From: Ophiodon elongatus
Lineage: Eukaryota; Chordata; Actinopteri; Perciformes; Hexagrammidae
Assembly: GCA_016806645.1 (NCBI GenBank)
Contig: JACSYO010002134.1
Coordinates: 686,501-750,500, forward strand
Length of the DNA: 64,000 bases
Direction of reading: 5' to 3'
Shown here: piece after piece, positions 1 to 12,303 of the stretch
How positions within the stretch are numbered: position 1 is the stretch's first letter
How the letters are laid out: each line of letters starts with the position of its first letter
Notes under the pieces: model-generated
The model's database searches: none
What the model was told of the DNA's origin: nothing
The model's input: the letters and a program-made list of their open reading frames with translations, nothing else
Translations under genes and position numbers: made by a program

Positions 1-2301
1 CTGGGAGACTTCAACGCTCACGTGGGCAAGGACAGAGAAACCTGGCGGGGGGTGATTGGGAGGAACGGCTTGCCTGATCTGAACCCGAGTGGTGTCTCGC
101 TGTTGGACTTCTGTGCTAGCCACGGTTTGTCCATAACGAACACCATGTTCGAACATAGGGTGGCTCATAAGTGTGCCTGGTACCAGAACACCTTAGGCCG
201 TAGATCAATGATCGACTTTGTAATCGTTTCATCTGATCTGCGGCCGTATGTCTTGGACACTCGGGTGAAGAGAGGAGCAGAGCTGTCAACTGATCACCAC
301 CTGGTGGTGAGTTGGATCAGATGGCAGGGGAATCGGCTGGAGAGACCCGGCAAGCCCAAGCGTGTAGTGAGGGTGAACTGGGAACGTCTGGCGGAGGATC
401 CTGTCCGGGAGGTCTTCAACTCCCACCTCCGGAAGAACTTCTCACACATCCCAGGGGAGGCTGGGGACATGGAATCCGAGTGGACCATGTTCAAAGCCTC
501 TATTGTGGACGCGGCCGCTAGGAGCTGTGGTCGGAAGGTCACCGGTGCCTGTCGTGGCGGTAACCCGAGAACCCAGTGGTGGACACCGGGGGTGAGGGAA
601 GCCGTCAAACTGAAGAAGGAGGCCTTTCGGGCCTGGTTGGCTCAGGGGTCTCCTGAAACAGCTGAGAGGTACCGGCAGGCCAAAAGGGCTGCAGCTGCGG
701 TGGTCGCGGACGCTAAAACTCGGGCATGGGAGGAGTTCGGGAGGCCATGGAGAAGGACTTTCGGTTGGCCTCAAGGAAGTTCTGGCAAACCATCCGACGG
801 CTCAGGAAGGGAAAGCAGGGCTTACCCCAGGCTGTGCTCAGCACGGGGGGGGACATCGTCGGGCGGTGGAAAGAGCACTTTGAGGAACTCCTAAACCCGA
901 CCAACATGTCCTCTAGAGAGGAGGCAGCGCCTGAAGACTTGGGGGGGTCGCATCCATATCCTTGGCAGAGGCCACTAAGGTAGTCAATAAGCTCCTTGGT
1001 GGCAAGGCGCCGGGGGTGGATGAGATTCGCCCTGAGATGCTGAAGGCGCTGGGCGTTGTTGGGCTGTCTTAGCTGACACGCCTTTTCAATGTCGCATGGG
1101 GGTCGGGAACAGTGCCCATGGACTGGCAGACCGGGGTGGTGGTTCCCATTTTCAAAAAGGGGGACCGGAGAGTGTGCTCGAATTATCGGGGTATCACACT
1201 ACTCAGCCTCCCGGGGAAAGTGTATGCCAGGGTTCTGGAAAGGAGGCTCCGACCGATTGTCGAACCTCGGATTCAAGAGGAGCAGTGCGGATTCCGTCCT
1301 GGTCGTGGAACAGTGGACCAGCTCTTTACCCTCGCAAGACTACTGGAGGGGCTCTGGGAGTTTGCCCAACCGGTCTACATGTGTTTTGTGGACTTGGAGA
1401 AGGCCTTCGACCGGGTCCCTCGGGGTTTTTTGTGGGGGGTGCTGCGGGAGTATGGGGTGCCGGACCCGTTACAACGGGCCATCCGGTCTCTGTTCGCAGA
1501 TGATGTGGTCCTGTTAGCCTCTTCGGACCATGACCTCCAGCATTCACTGGGGCGATTTGCAGCCGAGTGTGACGCGGCGGGGATGAGGGTAAGCACATCC
1601 AAATCCGAGGCCATGGTGCTCTGCCGGAAACTGGTGGATTGCTCCCTCCGGGTGGGGACGCAGTGCCTGCCGCAAGCGAAGGAGTTCAAGTATCTCGGGG
1701 TCTTGTTCACGAGTGAGGGTAAGATGGAGCGGGAGATCGGCCGGCGGATCGGTGCGGCTGCAGCAGTAAAACAGGCGCTGCACCGGACCGTCTTGGTGAA
1801 GAGGGAGCTGAGCCGGAAGGCAAAGCTCTCAATTTACTGGGCGGTCTACGTTCCGACCCTCACTTATGGTCACGAACTCTGGGTCGTGACCGAAAGAACG
1901 AGGTCTCAGATACAAGCGGCCGAAATGAGTTTTCTCCGTAGGGTGGCCGGGCTCGGCCTTAGAGATAGGGTAAGGAGCTCGGACATCAGGAGGGAACTTG
2001 GAGTTGAGGCGCTACTCCTTCGTATCGAAAGGAGTCAGCTGAGGTGGTTCGGGCATCTAATCAGGATGCCTCCTGGACGCCTCCCGTTAGAGGTTTTCCA
2101 GGCACACCCAACTGGTAGGAGGCCCGGGGAAGACCCAGGACACGCTGGAGGGATTATATCTCCTAGCTGGCCTGGGAACGCCTCGGGATCCCCCAGAACA
2201 AGCTGGAACGTGTTGCGGGTGAGAGGGAAGCCTGGGTCGGCCTGCTAGGCCTGCTGCCACCGCGACCCGACCCCGGATAAGCGGAGGAAAATGGAATGGA
2301 C
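1..2301 (+). mobile_element. RTE-type non-LTR retrotransposon, 5'-cut by the window edge and inactivated
   Basis: This is the endonuclease-reverse transcriptase ORF of a LINE. The C-terminal half of an AP-type endonuclease is read at 1-310 (LGDFNAHVG, later STDHHLVV). A linker follows, then the RT from about 1110 (VVVPIFKKGDR, NYRGITLL, QCGFRPGRGT, FVDLEKAFDRV, FADDVVLLASS), and a C-terminal region ending near 2248. The reading frame changes at about 726-750 and again before 1112, and there is a TAG in frame at about 1070. At about 1485-1493 the sequence passes from AIRSL directly to FADD, so the block holding RT motif B is deleted. The 3' end at about 2270-2301 (ccccggataagcggaggaaa) is the type of tail I associate with fish RTE-like LINEs. 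Element type is confident; clade is family knowledge and less certain. Confidence 0.85.
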
Positions 2302-2559
2302 AATTTCCAGAATTTAACCAAACCATCATCAGTGTATTACCACACATTAAGATGAATGATAAATACAATTAGACAAATAACTCATGACCTTAAGAAGCTG
2401 AAAAACCGGTGACATATTTTCAAGATATTTTACTGACATTTGAGGTAAAGTAACAGACATTTCAAAGATACATTTGTATGTGCTTACTGCTGCGTTGATT
2501 TATTTTAAGAAAGCAATAAGATTTCCAAATCATATTGCAACTGACTTTTTTTCAAAGGC

Positions 2560-3307
2560 TTTTGAAAGCACCCAAAGAAGATTAAGATAGGATGAAATAA
2601 AACAAAACCGATTGAACAGCAAAATAAACATTACGGTGCTGTGCAAGATATGAAAAACAGTTCAAAATTTTATTTGTAATGAAAATAGATATTCATTAAA
2701 TGGACTGTTTAATTGGATTGTCAGTTCCACAACATTCTATACATTCCACAACACACAACTGATGAAAAAGAAGAAGCACACGTGAAGCCAGTGGGATGAT
2801 AATAATGTGTGAGTAGGGCATTCCTAGTCAGACAATTTCCTCCGTCAGAGCAACGTCAATCACAATGACATCAGTATTGGTTTTGGCGTCAAGGAAATCA
2901 ATTTTTTCTTTTCTCTTTGGCTCACTAACGCATGACACAAAACAAACCAATTAAAAATGAAAGCTGATCTGCTGTGCATTCCTGCTACTTTGTAAGAATT
3001 ATTAAAAGGCACCTACATTATATTATATGATCGTGGACTTATTTCAACCATTGTCCCTTGGGATTACACAAACCACCATCCTTTATTAAGACGTAGATAT
3101 GCATATTGCACTCTCCAGCACAAGTAACTTTACTTATTCTTCAAATTTAGTCTTTGCAGTCTTACAGTTAATATCCCCCGAGGATTTATTCTAATTTACC
3201 AAGAATAATTTTAAGTCCTTACAAATTCTAGATAAGATGAATATAGATAAGACTGAATTGATCCACAGGGGGTAAATTCACATATTACAGAACGGTAGTA
3301 AAATAGG
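2560..3307 (+). pseudogene. Relic of an LU-mucin gene copy: upstream region, exon 1 end and intron 1
   Basis: By-eye alignment shows that this stretch resembles the upstream region of genes A and B (13240-13700 and 31600-32040), sharing phrases such as caatcacaatgacatca and catgacacaaaacaa. At 3104-3120 the phrase gcactctccagcacaagtaa matches the last bases of signal-peptide exon 1 plus its donor in gene A (14128-14147), with the donor changed from ggtaac to agtaac. Sequence resembling intron 1 of gene B (ttaatatc, then accaagaataattt, then ccacag and a match to catattacagaacggtagtaaaatagg) follows, until an L2 tail interrupts it at 3308. No exons 2-5 are visible, so this is a dead fragment of a fourth unit. 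Confidence 0.55.
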
Positions 3308-3535
3308 CAGTCTTGGACTTCTGTCCCTCCAGGAAGAGGGATCCTCCTCTGTTGCTCCCCTGAAGGTTTCTTCCCCTTTTCTCCCCGTTAAAGGTTTATG
3401 CTGAACCGATGAGAGGTCCCAGGACAGAGGATGTCGTATGTGTACAGATTGTAAAGCCCTCTGAGACAAATTTGTAATTTGTGATTTTGGGCTATACAAA
3501 ATGAATTTAATTGAAAAAAATAAATGTAATTGAAT
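3308..3535 (+). mobile_element. L2-type LINE 3'UTR fragment
   Basis: Only the 3' untranslated tail of a fish L2-type element is present. The phrases ctgtccctccaggaagaggg, cctgaaggtttcttcccc, gattgtaaagccctctgag and gattttgggctatacaaaat read in order and end in an AT-rich tail. The same tail, in the other orientation, follows the L2 RT copy at 9676-11380, which ties the two together. It interrupts the relic intron of the neighbouring gene fragment. Confidence 0.75.
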
Positions 3536-4915
3536 AAGAGGAAGAGGGTGGATGAGCAGCAGCCCCTCCCAAATAAGAAGAAGAGGAGATGTCCAGATGG
3601 AGGAGAAGGCTACATTTATCCAAAAGACTCTTCCATCCAGTCAGATTAATTAAGAAAAAGCTATAGAGAAGCTCATCTTAATTGTTTTGTTTATTTTGAT
3701 TTTCATTCATGTTTTCCTATCTTTTCTTGATTTGTAAAACATCTTGATGTTAATAAAAAAAATGTTTGAGAAAATTGTTGAATGAAAGTTGAATATAAAG
3801 TAATTGTTTTCCACTAGTTATTCTCTGCCACTTTGATTACGTGTTTTGGCAATTTAGCTTTAGCTTCTACATGAAAAACATTAAATTCTTTTCATTTTGT
3901 ACAATCAATCCAACAACAAGTCTGAGCCGCTACCATCAGGACCACACTGTTTGTTATTTGTACTCAGTCATTTGAAAGGTTACTGATCTGACACCACTGC
4001 GGTTTAGATTTGGTTAGGTTTAAACAAACACAACGTTGAGGGAACAACACAAGCAAGGCCGACTTCTGGAAGGATACAAGCTGTAGATAGAGTAACAGTG
4101 AGAGAAAATATACTATAGACTTGGAATACACCTAAAACCAAACATTTAGCAAAACCAAAGACATTTTTTTTGACAACTAATGTAAATGTTTCTAAAGTTT
4201 TTTCATCAGGCTCATTAAAATGTATAGGCCAAAGTCATAAATATTAGGAAACCCAGGTTGCGTACTTATGTTGTGTACAAACACCAGTATGGTGGAGCTT
4301 AAAGAAAGACCATGGTTATGGCAAAAATGCTGTTATAGCCATAATACATGAGAGGAGTGCCGCTGGCTCGAACCCGCTGGTTGGCAGTTTGTTTGGATGA
4401 CACTGGAAGCCAAACATTATTTCACATATATGGTTCCGCTGCAGCCCAATAAACAGAAAGACCTCTCTTTTGCTTTAAGAAGACAGCGTGGCTCAGTTAA
4501 AGATAGAGGCCAAATATGTAGTTTCATGGAGAACGTTGTCTCATTTTATGGAAATTTTGTGGAAAGGGTTTGCAGATTAATGGAACCTCTGGGGATAATT
4601 GTCCTGCCTGTAAAATGTCAATTAGTACTGCAGCATCAAAGGAAAAACAGAGCCAATACCACAGTCCTGCTGAGCTCAACATATACAACTAACTTGTCTA
4701 GAGGTCATATTATTGTTACTCCTTTGGATAACTGATATATGAGGGCAGAAAATGTGTGAAAATTCTAAGGATTTGGTGTCTATATGAAGTAATCCATCGT
4801 AGACAAGGCAGCAGTACTGCTATTTCTTTCCTCAAACAACAGCTTTAATAGACCAGAATGCATTGCTGATTGTAAATGTATAATGATGTGTTCAGTGTGT
4901 GTGTGTGTGTGTGAG

Positions 4916-4956
<41 letters not shown>

Positions 4957-6119
4957 GTAAGAGTGTCCACTAGTTATGTGTATATGCTGCTTCATTTCTG
5001 AACATGCGTGTTAGGAATCTACATTGGCCAACGCTTGCCCTTACAGGGAGAACTGTATTTCAGTCAACATACTTTCTTTCTGTGGTCTTTAGTAACTTTC
5101 CCCACCACTCTGTAATCTTCCCATGGTCCACTGACATTCCCACACTGCTGACACTCTAACACACAACACAGTGTTACTCAACACATCACTATGTTGTTTT
5201 CATTCATTCTTGTAACAGTGGTTGTTTTTTTTCGGCAATAAAAGAGGTTCCTCAAGAAGGCTTTTACCTGATTAAATAAAGAAAAGATTACAGCTGTGAT
5301 CAGCTGTTTCTGGTCAGTGTATATTAATGCACAGCCTTTTTCTACCAGCATTAATCACCTCAGTTACCATGACTTATTCCCTTCCCAAGTAATTTCAGTA
5401 ATTAAAATTCCGTAATTAGAATTCTTACATTTACTTAAGTTATTTTGATCGCTATTTTTACTTCTCAAAGAGCATTTGTTACTCCCTTATAAAGAAACAA
5501 TATTATGCAACTTTTAGCTACTCTAGCCACCTAAGTACACCTAGCTAAAACAAGTGCAGTCACAAATCTGCAATAAATCTACCATCATCATAAAGGTCAT
5601 AATGGTGTGTCGAAACAGCTTTAGAGAAAAAAGGAAGTAAAACCACAAAGACAGGAAGTCAAACAAACACAGGACACAAAAGGCAGAGAACTTCACAATA
5701 AAACAGGGAACCAACAAAAAAAGAAGAAGATCATGACATATCCAGAGGTGCTAAGTTCCTTTAACTCTGCAGAAACATTTACATTTTGAAAAATGTGAAG
5801 TAAAATTTGTCCAATATTTAATTTTGTGTAATTCGCATTGACACGCAGAAACCAAAATCATCAAGAATCATCCGGATTTTGGTCCATGACTATCTATCGC
5901 AAAATCGGGGCTGTAGATTGTAGGACTACGTAGTTCAGGACCAGAGGAATATTTTTAGGCCCTGCAGCCAAATGCCCTTTTTTCTAAATGTTTCTTTGGG
6001 GGGGAGCAGGTCTGATCAAAACATAATAATGGTCCTAATGCCAGAAACTCACACTGTCAATCTGTGGCGTATGTAATGCATCTGTTTTTTTTTTTTTATA
6101 GAAACACCACCTTTACTGG
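3536..6119. other. Intergenic, no gene recognised
   Basis: This 2.6-kb stretch is AT-rich and has no ORF that looks coding. The longest, 4397-4735, is 112 codons without recognisable motifs. It holds the GT/GA microsatellite at 4897-4951 and scattered homopolymer runs. I see no clear transposon ends. Confidence 0.6.
4897..4951. repeat. (GT)n / (GA)n compound microsatellite
   Basis: About eight GT repeats are followed, after a short gtgtaa spacer, by about 16 GA repeats. It is flanked by unique sequence. Confidence 0.95.
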
Positions 6120-6180
6120 CTTTATTAATTCAATTAAATTAAATTTATTTTGTATTGCCCAAAATTTAGTTTGTAAATCT
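6120..6180 (-). mobile_element. L2-type tail remnant
   Basis: The run ttcaattaaattaaattta followed by ttgtattgcccaaaattta is the reverse complement of the L2 3' tail seen at 3440-3535. It sits at the left edge of the duplicated block that starts near 6160. Confidence 0.55.
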
Positions 6181-7269
6181 ACATGTGTGTGCAGAAATGT
6201 TTCATTAATATGGTCAAATTATTCGAAACATAATTCAAAAATGATCCTGCAGGCAAGGCAGGATTTTTGTTGTCATATTCAGGTCCAGATTCAGTGGGTC
6301 CTGGGTCCCAGACTGACACTGCAGTTGTCTTGGCAACAATATCTTTGGCAGTTGTTGAGGCATGAAATTACAAAAGCTGGTTCAACAAGTTTGGTTCACC
6401 AGTTAATATAAGTTTAACCTGCTGGGACGCAGTTGCACTCAAGTTTGCTGGCACAATGTCCAGAATGTTCTTGCAACACCTTTGTTGTGCCTCATATTCT
6501 GTTCTAATTTGTAATATGTAATTGGTGACACAAAAAGTCCTTGTCAAGTGTGTCACTAGGCAGCAAATGTCTTAGCACACCAAGTTTTGATTAACATTTA
6601 CATCTTGTTTGTTATCCGTGTAAAAACCAGCATGTAAAAACGACAAGTTGCCAGGTGCCAACCATGAATCACAACGTCCCCAGTTCACGAATAGATGGGG
6701 GCTTTTGTTGCATTTCCAACTGCATGATTTTGTGATTGAAGGCATGGGATTTTGGCCTGAATTCAAAAGTTAAATTACTGTTACATTAATTTGCTGATCA
6801 TAGGAAATGTCTAGTTTTTTCCCGAATCTCTGTATATTTCAATGGGATTGAATGCTGTCACAAATGTTTATAATAAATATAATACTTAATTTTTGACAAA
6901 TCAAAATAACAATGTTTTTATGACATTGTTTCACACTTCAAGTGGACTCCATGTCTGACCTTATTACATTTTTGTACTCTTGATAGCACACCAGCTACCC
7001 AGGTGCAAACATTTTAATATAGTTGCCAGTCAAAAATAGTGTTATTGCAACCAGTGATAGCAACCGGTAACAAGGCACAGAAGGTTGAACAGTGTCCTCC
7101 AGAGTGTTTATACTTTGAAAGGAACCTGAATGTAATTTTTGTGTTTTCATCAAATTAAGTTGGTATTCCTACTTCAACCACATTTTATTGATCCATTGGC
7201 ATCACAGCTACACTCACATTAACCTACTGTGGTGTTAACTGTGCTGCACTGTTACATATTGCTCTGTTC

Positions 7270-7870
7270 AGAGTTACCATTTAATCCGCTGATATTTTCT
7301 TGATTAATCAATTAATTGTTCTGCATTTAACATGTCAGAAAATAGTGAAAAATAAATGCCAATTATTACCATTTGCCAGAGACCATGGGGGAATATTAAA
7401 ATAGCTTGTTTTGTCCAACCAGCAGTCCATATGCAGATTATATTCAGTTTTTTATAATGTTAAACAAAAACAAGCTCCCAATTCTTACGCTGGACAAAAC
7501 GATACCAGAAATATTTGGCTTTTTTACTTGAAAAATGACAGAAACAATTTCCTAAACTGTATTTGATTATATTTAGAGTCTATCACATTATATTGCTTTT
7601 TTTTTGTGTATCAATTTATAGAGATCTAAATAATTTACTCAGAGGGCTACAACATTATTTATTGATTATTCTGCTAATTTCATTTCAATAAATTGCTTAT
7701 TATAATGTGTGAAAGTACCAACATTTCCAATTGTAATTTCCGACAATGATGGCTTGATGTGTTAAATGTTTTGTTTTGTCTGAATAACAGACAACAATTA
7801 TTTAAAACTGAGACAACCAGCAAATCCCTTCAATTAAAGAGCTGGAACCAGAAAATGTTAAACAACAAAA
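7270..7870. repeat. Degenerate MITE-like repeat (attaatcaattaat type)
   Basis: The phrases ttcttgattaatcaattaat, catgtcagaaaatagtgaaa, cttgttttgtccaaccagca and, near the end, aagagctggaaccagaaaat belong to a widespread old teleost repeat whose ends read roughly agggctgcaactaa. A second partial copy starts inside it at 7643 (agagggctacaaca). The same structure is in the paralogous block at 56022-56640, so it predates the duplication. Confidence 0.55.
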
Positions 7871-8699
7871 AAAAAAATTCTGTTGATCCACTAATCACCA
7901 TTTAAGCTCAAATCTGTCGAACATCCAGGCCAGAAAATACATGCCCAAAATGAAACACAGCCTCCATTTCCTTTGCCAACATACTATGAGGTGTTCAGAG
8001 ACTGAAAATAAAGGAACACGTAATGAACAAAGCTAAAGAACATCACATAAATAGGTGTGAGAATGTATTTCAATAACCTATTGATGGTTAACATAACGCC
8101 CGTTTGATTTTCAACGGCCTATTCTTGAAGTAAAAATAGGTAAAGGCAGTGACGTTCATTCAACAATAACAAGTGTGGCAATGTCGCCAGAGAACATCAA
8201 CAACACAGCGCTGCCAACAGAAATGAACAAAGCACATCTTCTATTAAATGTATTTTAAATAAAGATGCCTGATTTGACACAGAATTAACCATAGGTTATT
8301 GAAGTCATAACTAAGAATACGGCAAAATCCCCCGTTGAACTTTAATCATTGGTGGATGAAAGATCCTTTGCTTTTAATACTACATTGTGAAAATGATCTA
8401 CTGCAAGTCAAATTTCTGCTTTAAAAAAAAAGTTAAAGTATTATCAGAATAATTTACTTAAAGCATCAACAGTAAAAGAAGCCTACTCATTGTGCAGTAA
8501 AAGGTTCCTTGTGTAGCCTGTAGGATTTTTTTGGAAGAATACTGCTGCATTAATGTGTAAGTTGCATTTACTACTGTAGATACTACTGTATAGCAATGCA
8601 TCATATTGTACACAACAGCCTTGTCATGATGCATGTCCCAAATTACCCAAGAGGCTTTCTGAATAGTTTTTTTGTTAGAATTTCCTCAAAATATAAAGG

Positions 8700-8990
8700 C
8701 ACTGTCACCTCACAGCAAGGGGAGCCCTGTTTTGATTAGAGGGTTGCAGAGCCCTTCTGTGTGGAGTTTGTATGTTCTTCCCGTCTCATCATGGGTTCTC
8801 GCCTTGTTCTCCAGTTTCCTCCCACAGACTTGCAGCTTAGGTTAATTGATGACTCTAAATTGCCCGTAGGTGTGAATGTTAGCGCTTATGGTTGTCTGTC
8901 TCCATCTGTCAGCCCTGTGATAGTCTGGTGACCTGTACAGGGTGTACCCAGCCTTCGCCCAATGTCAGCCGGGATCAGCTCCAGATGGAT
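8700..8990 (+). mobile_element. SINE-like fish repeat, trimmed
   Basis: The sequence contains tcacctcacagcaagg, gtgtggagtttgtatgttct, taaattgcccgtaggtgtga and gcccaatgtcagccgggatc, in the order of a very common teleost interspersed repeat that ends ctccagatggatgg. Trimmed copies are at about 31085-31225 and 57420-57600, in the equivalent positions of units B and C. Confidence 0.6.
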
Positions 8991-9675
8991 GGACTTCATC
9001 CTTCACTTCATCACAAACATTCAAAATCACAACTCATATGTTTTTTTCACTGGACAAGAAGGGTATAAACAATTGCAATTTGAAAAGTAACCAAAGCTGT
9101 CAGACTAATGTGGTGGGGTTAAAAGTACAATATAGTGGAGTAGAAGTATATATTTACATGAAATTTAAATATTTAAGTACCTCAACATTGTACTTAAAAG
9201 TATTGTACTTACTTGAGTAGTTAAATGTTGCATTCCACGGCTGAACATATTAAACAACTAAATGTGAGCCTGATATAGGCTTTACATAGTTAGCTGGTCC
9301 AAAGAGGGTCATGTTAAGTGTTGCCAAGTTAGCTAGCTGATAGCTGTAGTTAGTTATCTCAAGTTCAACTTTATTTGTCATTTCAACAACATACAATCCA
9401 GCTGAAATTAAATGTATTTTGAGCTCAAAAACTGGACTTGCAATATTCATTGACCTCCTGACCAGGCATGGAATGGCTCATACCATCATTAGGGGGGTGT
9501 ATTGAAATTTACTTGTTTTTAATCCGATACAATTATTTGAAAGATACAAATATTTGCCTAATTGTCGGCTACTGCATTACCCAGTGGTTAGGGTTAGGGC
9601 AGCGGTTCTCAAACTTTTTCTGTCACGCCCCACTTTGGAGGAAGAAAAATGTTCATGCCCCACCGCCCCAACAAA

Positions 9676-11380
9676 ATTGTAACAAAATTCAATTCAATTC
9701 AATTCAATTAAATTTATTTTTGTATAGCCCAAAATCACAAATTACAAATTTGCCTCAGAGGGCTTTACAAATCTGTACACACTGACATCCTCTGTCCCAG
9801 AACCTCTCATCGACTCAGGAAAAACTCCCCCAAAAAACCCTATCAACAGGGAGAAAAATGGAAGAAACCTTCAGGAGAGCAGCAGAGGAGGATCCCTCTC
9901 CCAGGATGGACAGAGTACGAAAATAGATGTCATGTGTACAGAATGAACAGCATAACAGAGTTACAACACGTTGAATTCACATAAAATAGAAAAGAATGTG
10001 CGTCAGCAGTTCCACGGAAGGAACCAGGAGGCAGGACTAGGGTCCAGATGCAACCACGATTCGTGGAAACCTGCGAGGCGAGAAAGCACAAAGACTCCGA
10101 GGGAAGAAGTAGAGTTAGTAATGTGCATTTATAGAACATGAATTCATACAGAAGGAGAGAGAAAAGGATAGAGGAGCTCAGTGTATCCTAAGTTGTCCCC
10201 CAGCAGTCTAGGCCTATAGCAGCATATCAAGGGGCTGGAAAGAATGGACCAGGGCAAACCTGAGCCAGCCCTAACTATAAGCGCTATCAAAGAGGAAAGT
10301 CTTAAGTCTACTCTTAAATGTGGTCACTGTGTCTGCCCCCCGGACTGAAAGTGGAAGCTGGTTCCATAGAAGAGGAGTTTGATAACTGAAGGCTCTGGCT
10401 CCCATCCTACTTTTTAAGACTCTAGGAACCACAAGCAGCCCCGCATTTAGTGAGCGCAGCTCTCTAGTGGGGAAATATGGTACTATGAGATCCTTAAGAT
10501 ATGATGGTGCCTCACCAATTAAGGCTTTGTAGGTGAGGAGAAGGATTTTAAATTTGCCTCTGGATTTTACAGGGAGCCAGTGAAGAGAAGCTAATACAGG
10601 AGTAATATGATCTCTTCTCTTAGTTTTTGTTAGTACACGAGCTGCAGCATTCTGGATCAACTGGAGAGATTTAAGAGACTTATTAGAGCAGCCTGATAAT
10701 AAGGAGTTACAGTAGTCCAGTCTAGAAGTAACAAATGCGTGAACTAATTTTTCTGCATCGCTTTGAGACAGGATGTGTCTAATTTTTGAAATGTTACGTA
10801 GGTGAAAAAAGGCAGTCCTTGAGATTTGTTTTACGTGAGAGTTAAAGGACAAGTCCTGATCAAAGACAACTCCGAGATTCTTTACGGTGGTGCTGGATGC
10901 CAGGGCAATGCCATCAAGAGAAACTATATCATTAGATAGTTGATTCCGGAGGTGTTCTGGGCCTAATAAAATAACTTCAGTTTTGTCTGAGTTTAACATC
11001 AGGAAGTTGTAGGTCATCCATGTTTTTATATCTTTGAGACATGCTTGAAGTTTAGCAAGCTGGTTGGTTTCGTCTGGCTTGATCGATATATATAATTGAG
11101 TATCATCAGCATAACAATGAAAGTCTATGGAGTGTCTTCTGATAATATTGCCCAGAGGGAGCATATATAAGGTGAATAAGATTGGTCCAAGCACAGAACC
11201 TTGTGGAACTCCGTGACTGACGTTGGTGGTCATCGAGGATTCATCGTTTACATATACAAATTGAGATCGATCCGATAAATAGGACTCAAACCAGCCTAGT
11301 GCGGTGCCTTTAATGCCAATCAAATGTTCTAATCTCTGTAATAGGATGTGATGGTCAATGGTGTCGAATGCAGCACTAAG
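9676..11380 (-). mobile_element. L2/Maui-type LINE, 5'-truncated inside the RT domain
   Basis: Read on the minus strand, the copy starts within RT motif A (AAFDTIDHHILL, about 11379) and continues through GVPQGSVLGPILF, the catalytic YADDTQLY and the L2-type C-terminal region (LDYCNSLLSG, NAAARVLT, LHWLPV), with a stop near 10271. The frame is open for about 350 codons. A 3'UTR follows (ctcctggttccttccg, ctgaaggtttcttccat in sense) and ends in a ttgaattgaattgaa tail at 9676. The 5' portion (endonuclease and ORF1) is absent, the usual result of incomplete target-primed reverse transcription. It sits inside the hAT element, so it is younger than it. Confidence 0.9.
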
Positions 11381-11620
11381 GCGTGTATGGCCACTCTCAA
11401 TCCATGCTCAATGTTGAGCTCAGATCTGTACTTTGTTTGGAGAGAGGCAACAGCAGAGCAGCCGATCTCACAGAGGTAGGATGTGGCGAAGGGATGCAGA
11501 ACGCCCGTGTGAGTCGCCAAGGATCTTGGCCGTCGCGCATGCGCAACCGTAACCTGTTAACGGCGTAACTTAAGCATTTACACGAAAGTACAGGCATTTC
11601 GCCATGTATTTATTAATGAC

Positions 11621-12150
11621 TGCTGTGTTCATACCAAAAGTGCTGCGAATTTTTCGCGCGAGTAGATTACATACAAAGTCAATGCACAGATGCGAATAAC
11701 GCAAATTTCCGCCGGGCGGCACGAATGAGGCGACGCGAACAAGTCGCCTCATTCGCGTGACGCTGTGTCTTTAAAGCCAATCAGCGTTGAGAAGCTCCGC
11801 CCGTCATCACTGACGTCTTGCGAGAAACTATGGAGGAGAAGTTGATAGACTGGAAGCGGCAGTCATCCCAATCCTGGAGAAGCTGTGTGCGGCTACGGAT
11901 GATGTTATGAACCCAGACACGAGGGCGTTTGATGTTCCGACGTTTGTGGGACTTTCACAACATGTACAAAGCAGAAATAGTGGTTATTTCTTCCACGGTG
12001 GATGGCGGAAATTAACTATTTCTACGGAGATAAGCCACGCCCCCTCTCCAGCGCATCTATTGCGATGAAGCGAAATAACCACATAGTCCGGCGAGTAAAC
12101 TCACGCGAGTAAAGCGGCGCGAATATTCGTATTTTGGTGTGAACACAGCA
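11621..12150. mobile_element. Harbinger-like MITE with inverted ends
   Basis: The left end reads tgctgtgttcataccaaaag. The reverse complement of the right end reads tgctgtgttcacaccaaaat. Both continue into CpG-rich sequence with cgcgcgag/cgcgcgaa motifs. An antisense copy of the left 210 bp lies at 24782-25020. I could not fix a target-site duplication, and there is no transposase ORF. Assignment to PIF/Harbinger is by general resemblance of the ends. Confidence 0.55.
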
Positions 12151-12303
12151 AGTTTTATGTCCATGTACTTTTGTAATATGTGAAGTTCTCATTAAAGTTC
12201 TTGAAATAAAAATAATCTGCATTTCCCCCTGCGCCCATCCTGTCATACCATTGCGCCCCACTAGAGGGGCGCGCCCCACAGTTTGAGAAACACTGGGTTA
12301 GGG

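Larger units (their letters stand above)
6160..9599. repeat. Upstream block of unit A (paralogous to 54896-58216)
   Basis: This block aligns by eye end to end with 54896-58216, and its part from about 7938 to 8720 also aligns with about 29945-31130. It carries no coding sequence. Differences include about 75 extra bases in the second copy at about 55027-55104, and many small indels. It is the 5' flank of the duplicated LU-mucin unit, and it places the family expansion at the level of units many kilobases long. Confidence 0.8.
9600..12295. mobile_element. hAT-superfamily non-autonomous element with 8-bp TSD, containing nested insertions
   Basis: The left end reads cagcggttctcaaacttttt. The reverse complement of the right end reads cagtgtttctcaaactgtgg. 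Both are typical hAT (Charlie-like) terminal inverted repeats. The element is bounded by a perfect 8-bp duplication, ggttaggg, at 9592-9599 and 12296-12303. The paralogous block at about 58196-58216 has one ggttaggg and no element, so it is an empty site. No hAT transposase is visible. Most of the length is an L2 copy (9676-11380) and a Harbinger-like MITE (11621-12150) inserted into it. Confidence 0.9.

Noticed and set aside
4397..4735. 112-codon ORF
   Set aside because: No recognisable motif, no splice or promoter context, and no copy in the paralogous units.
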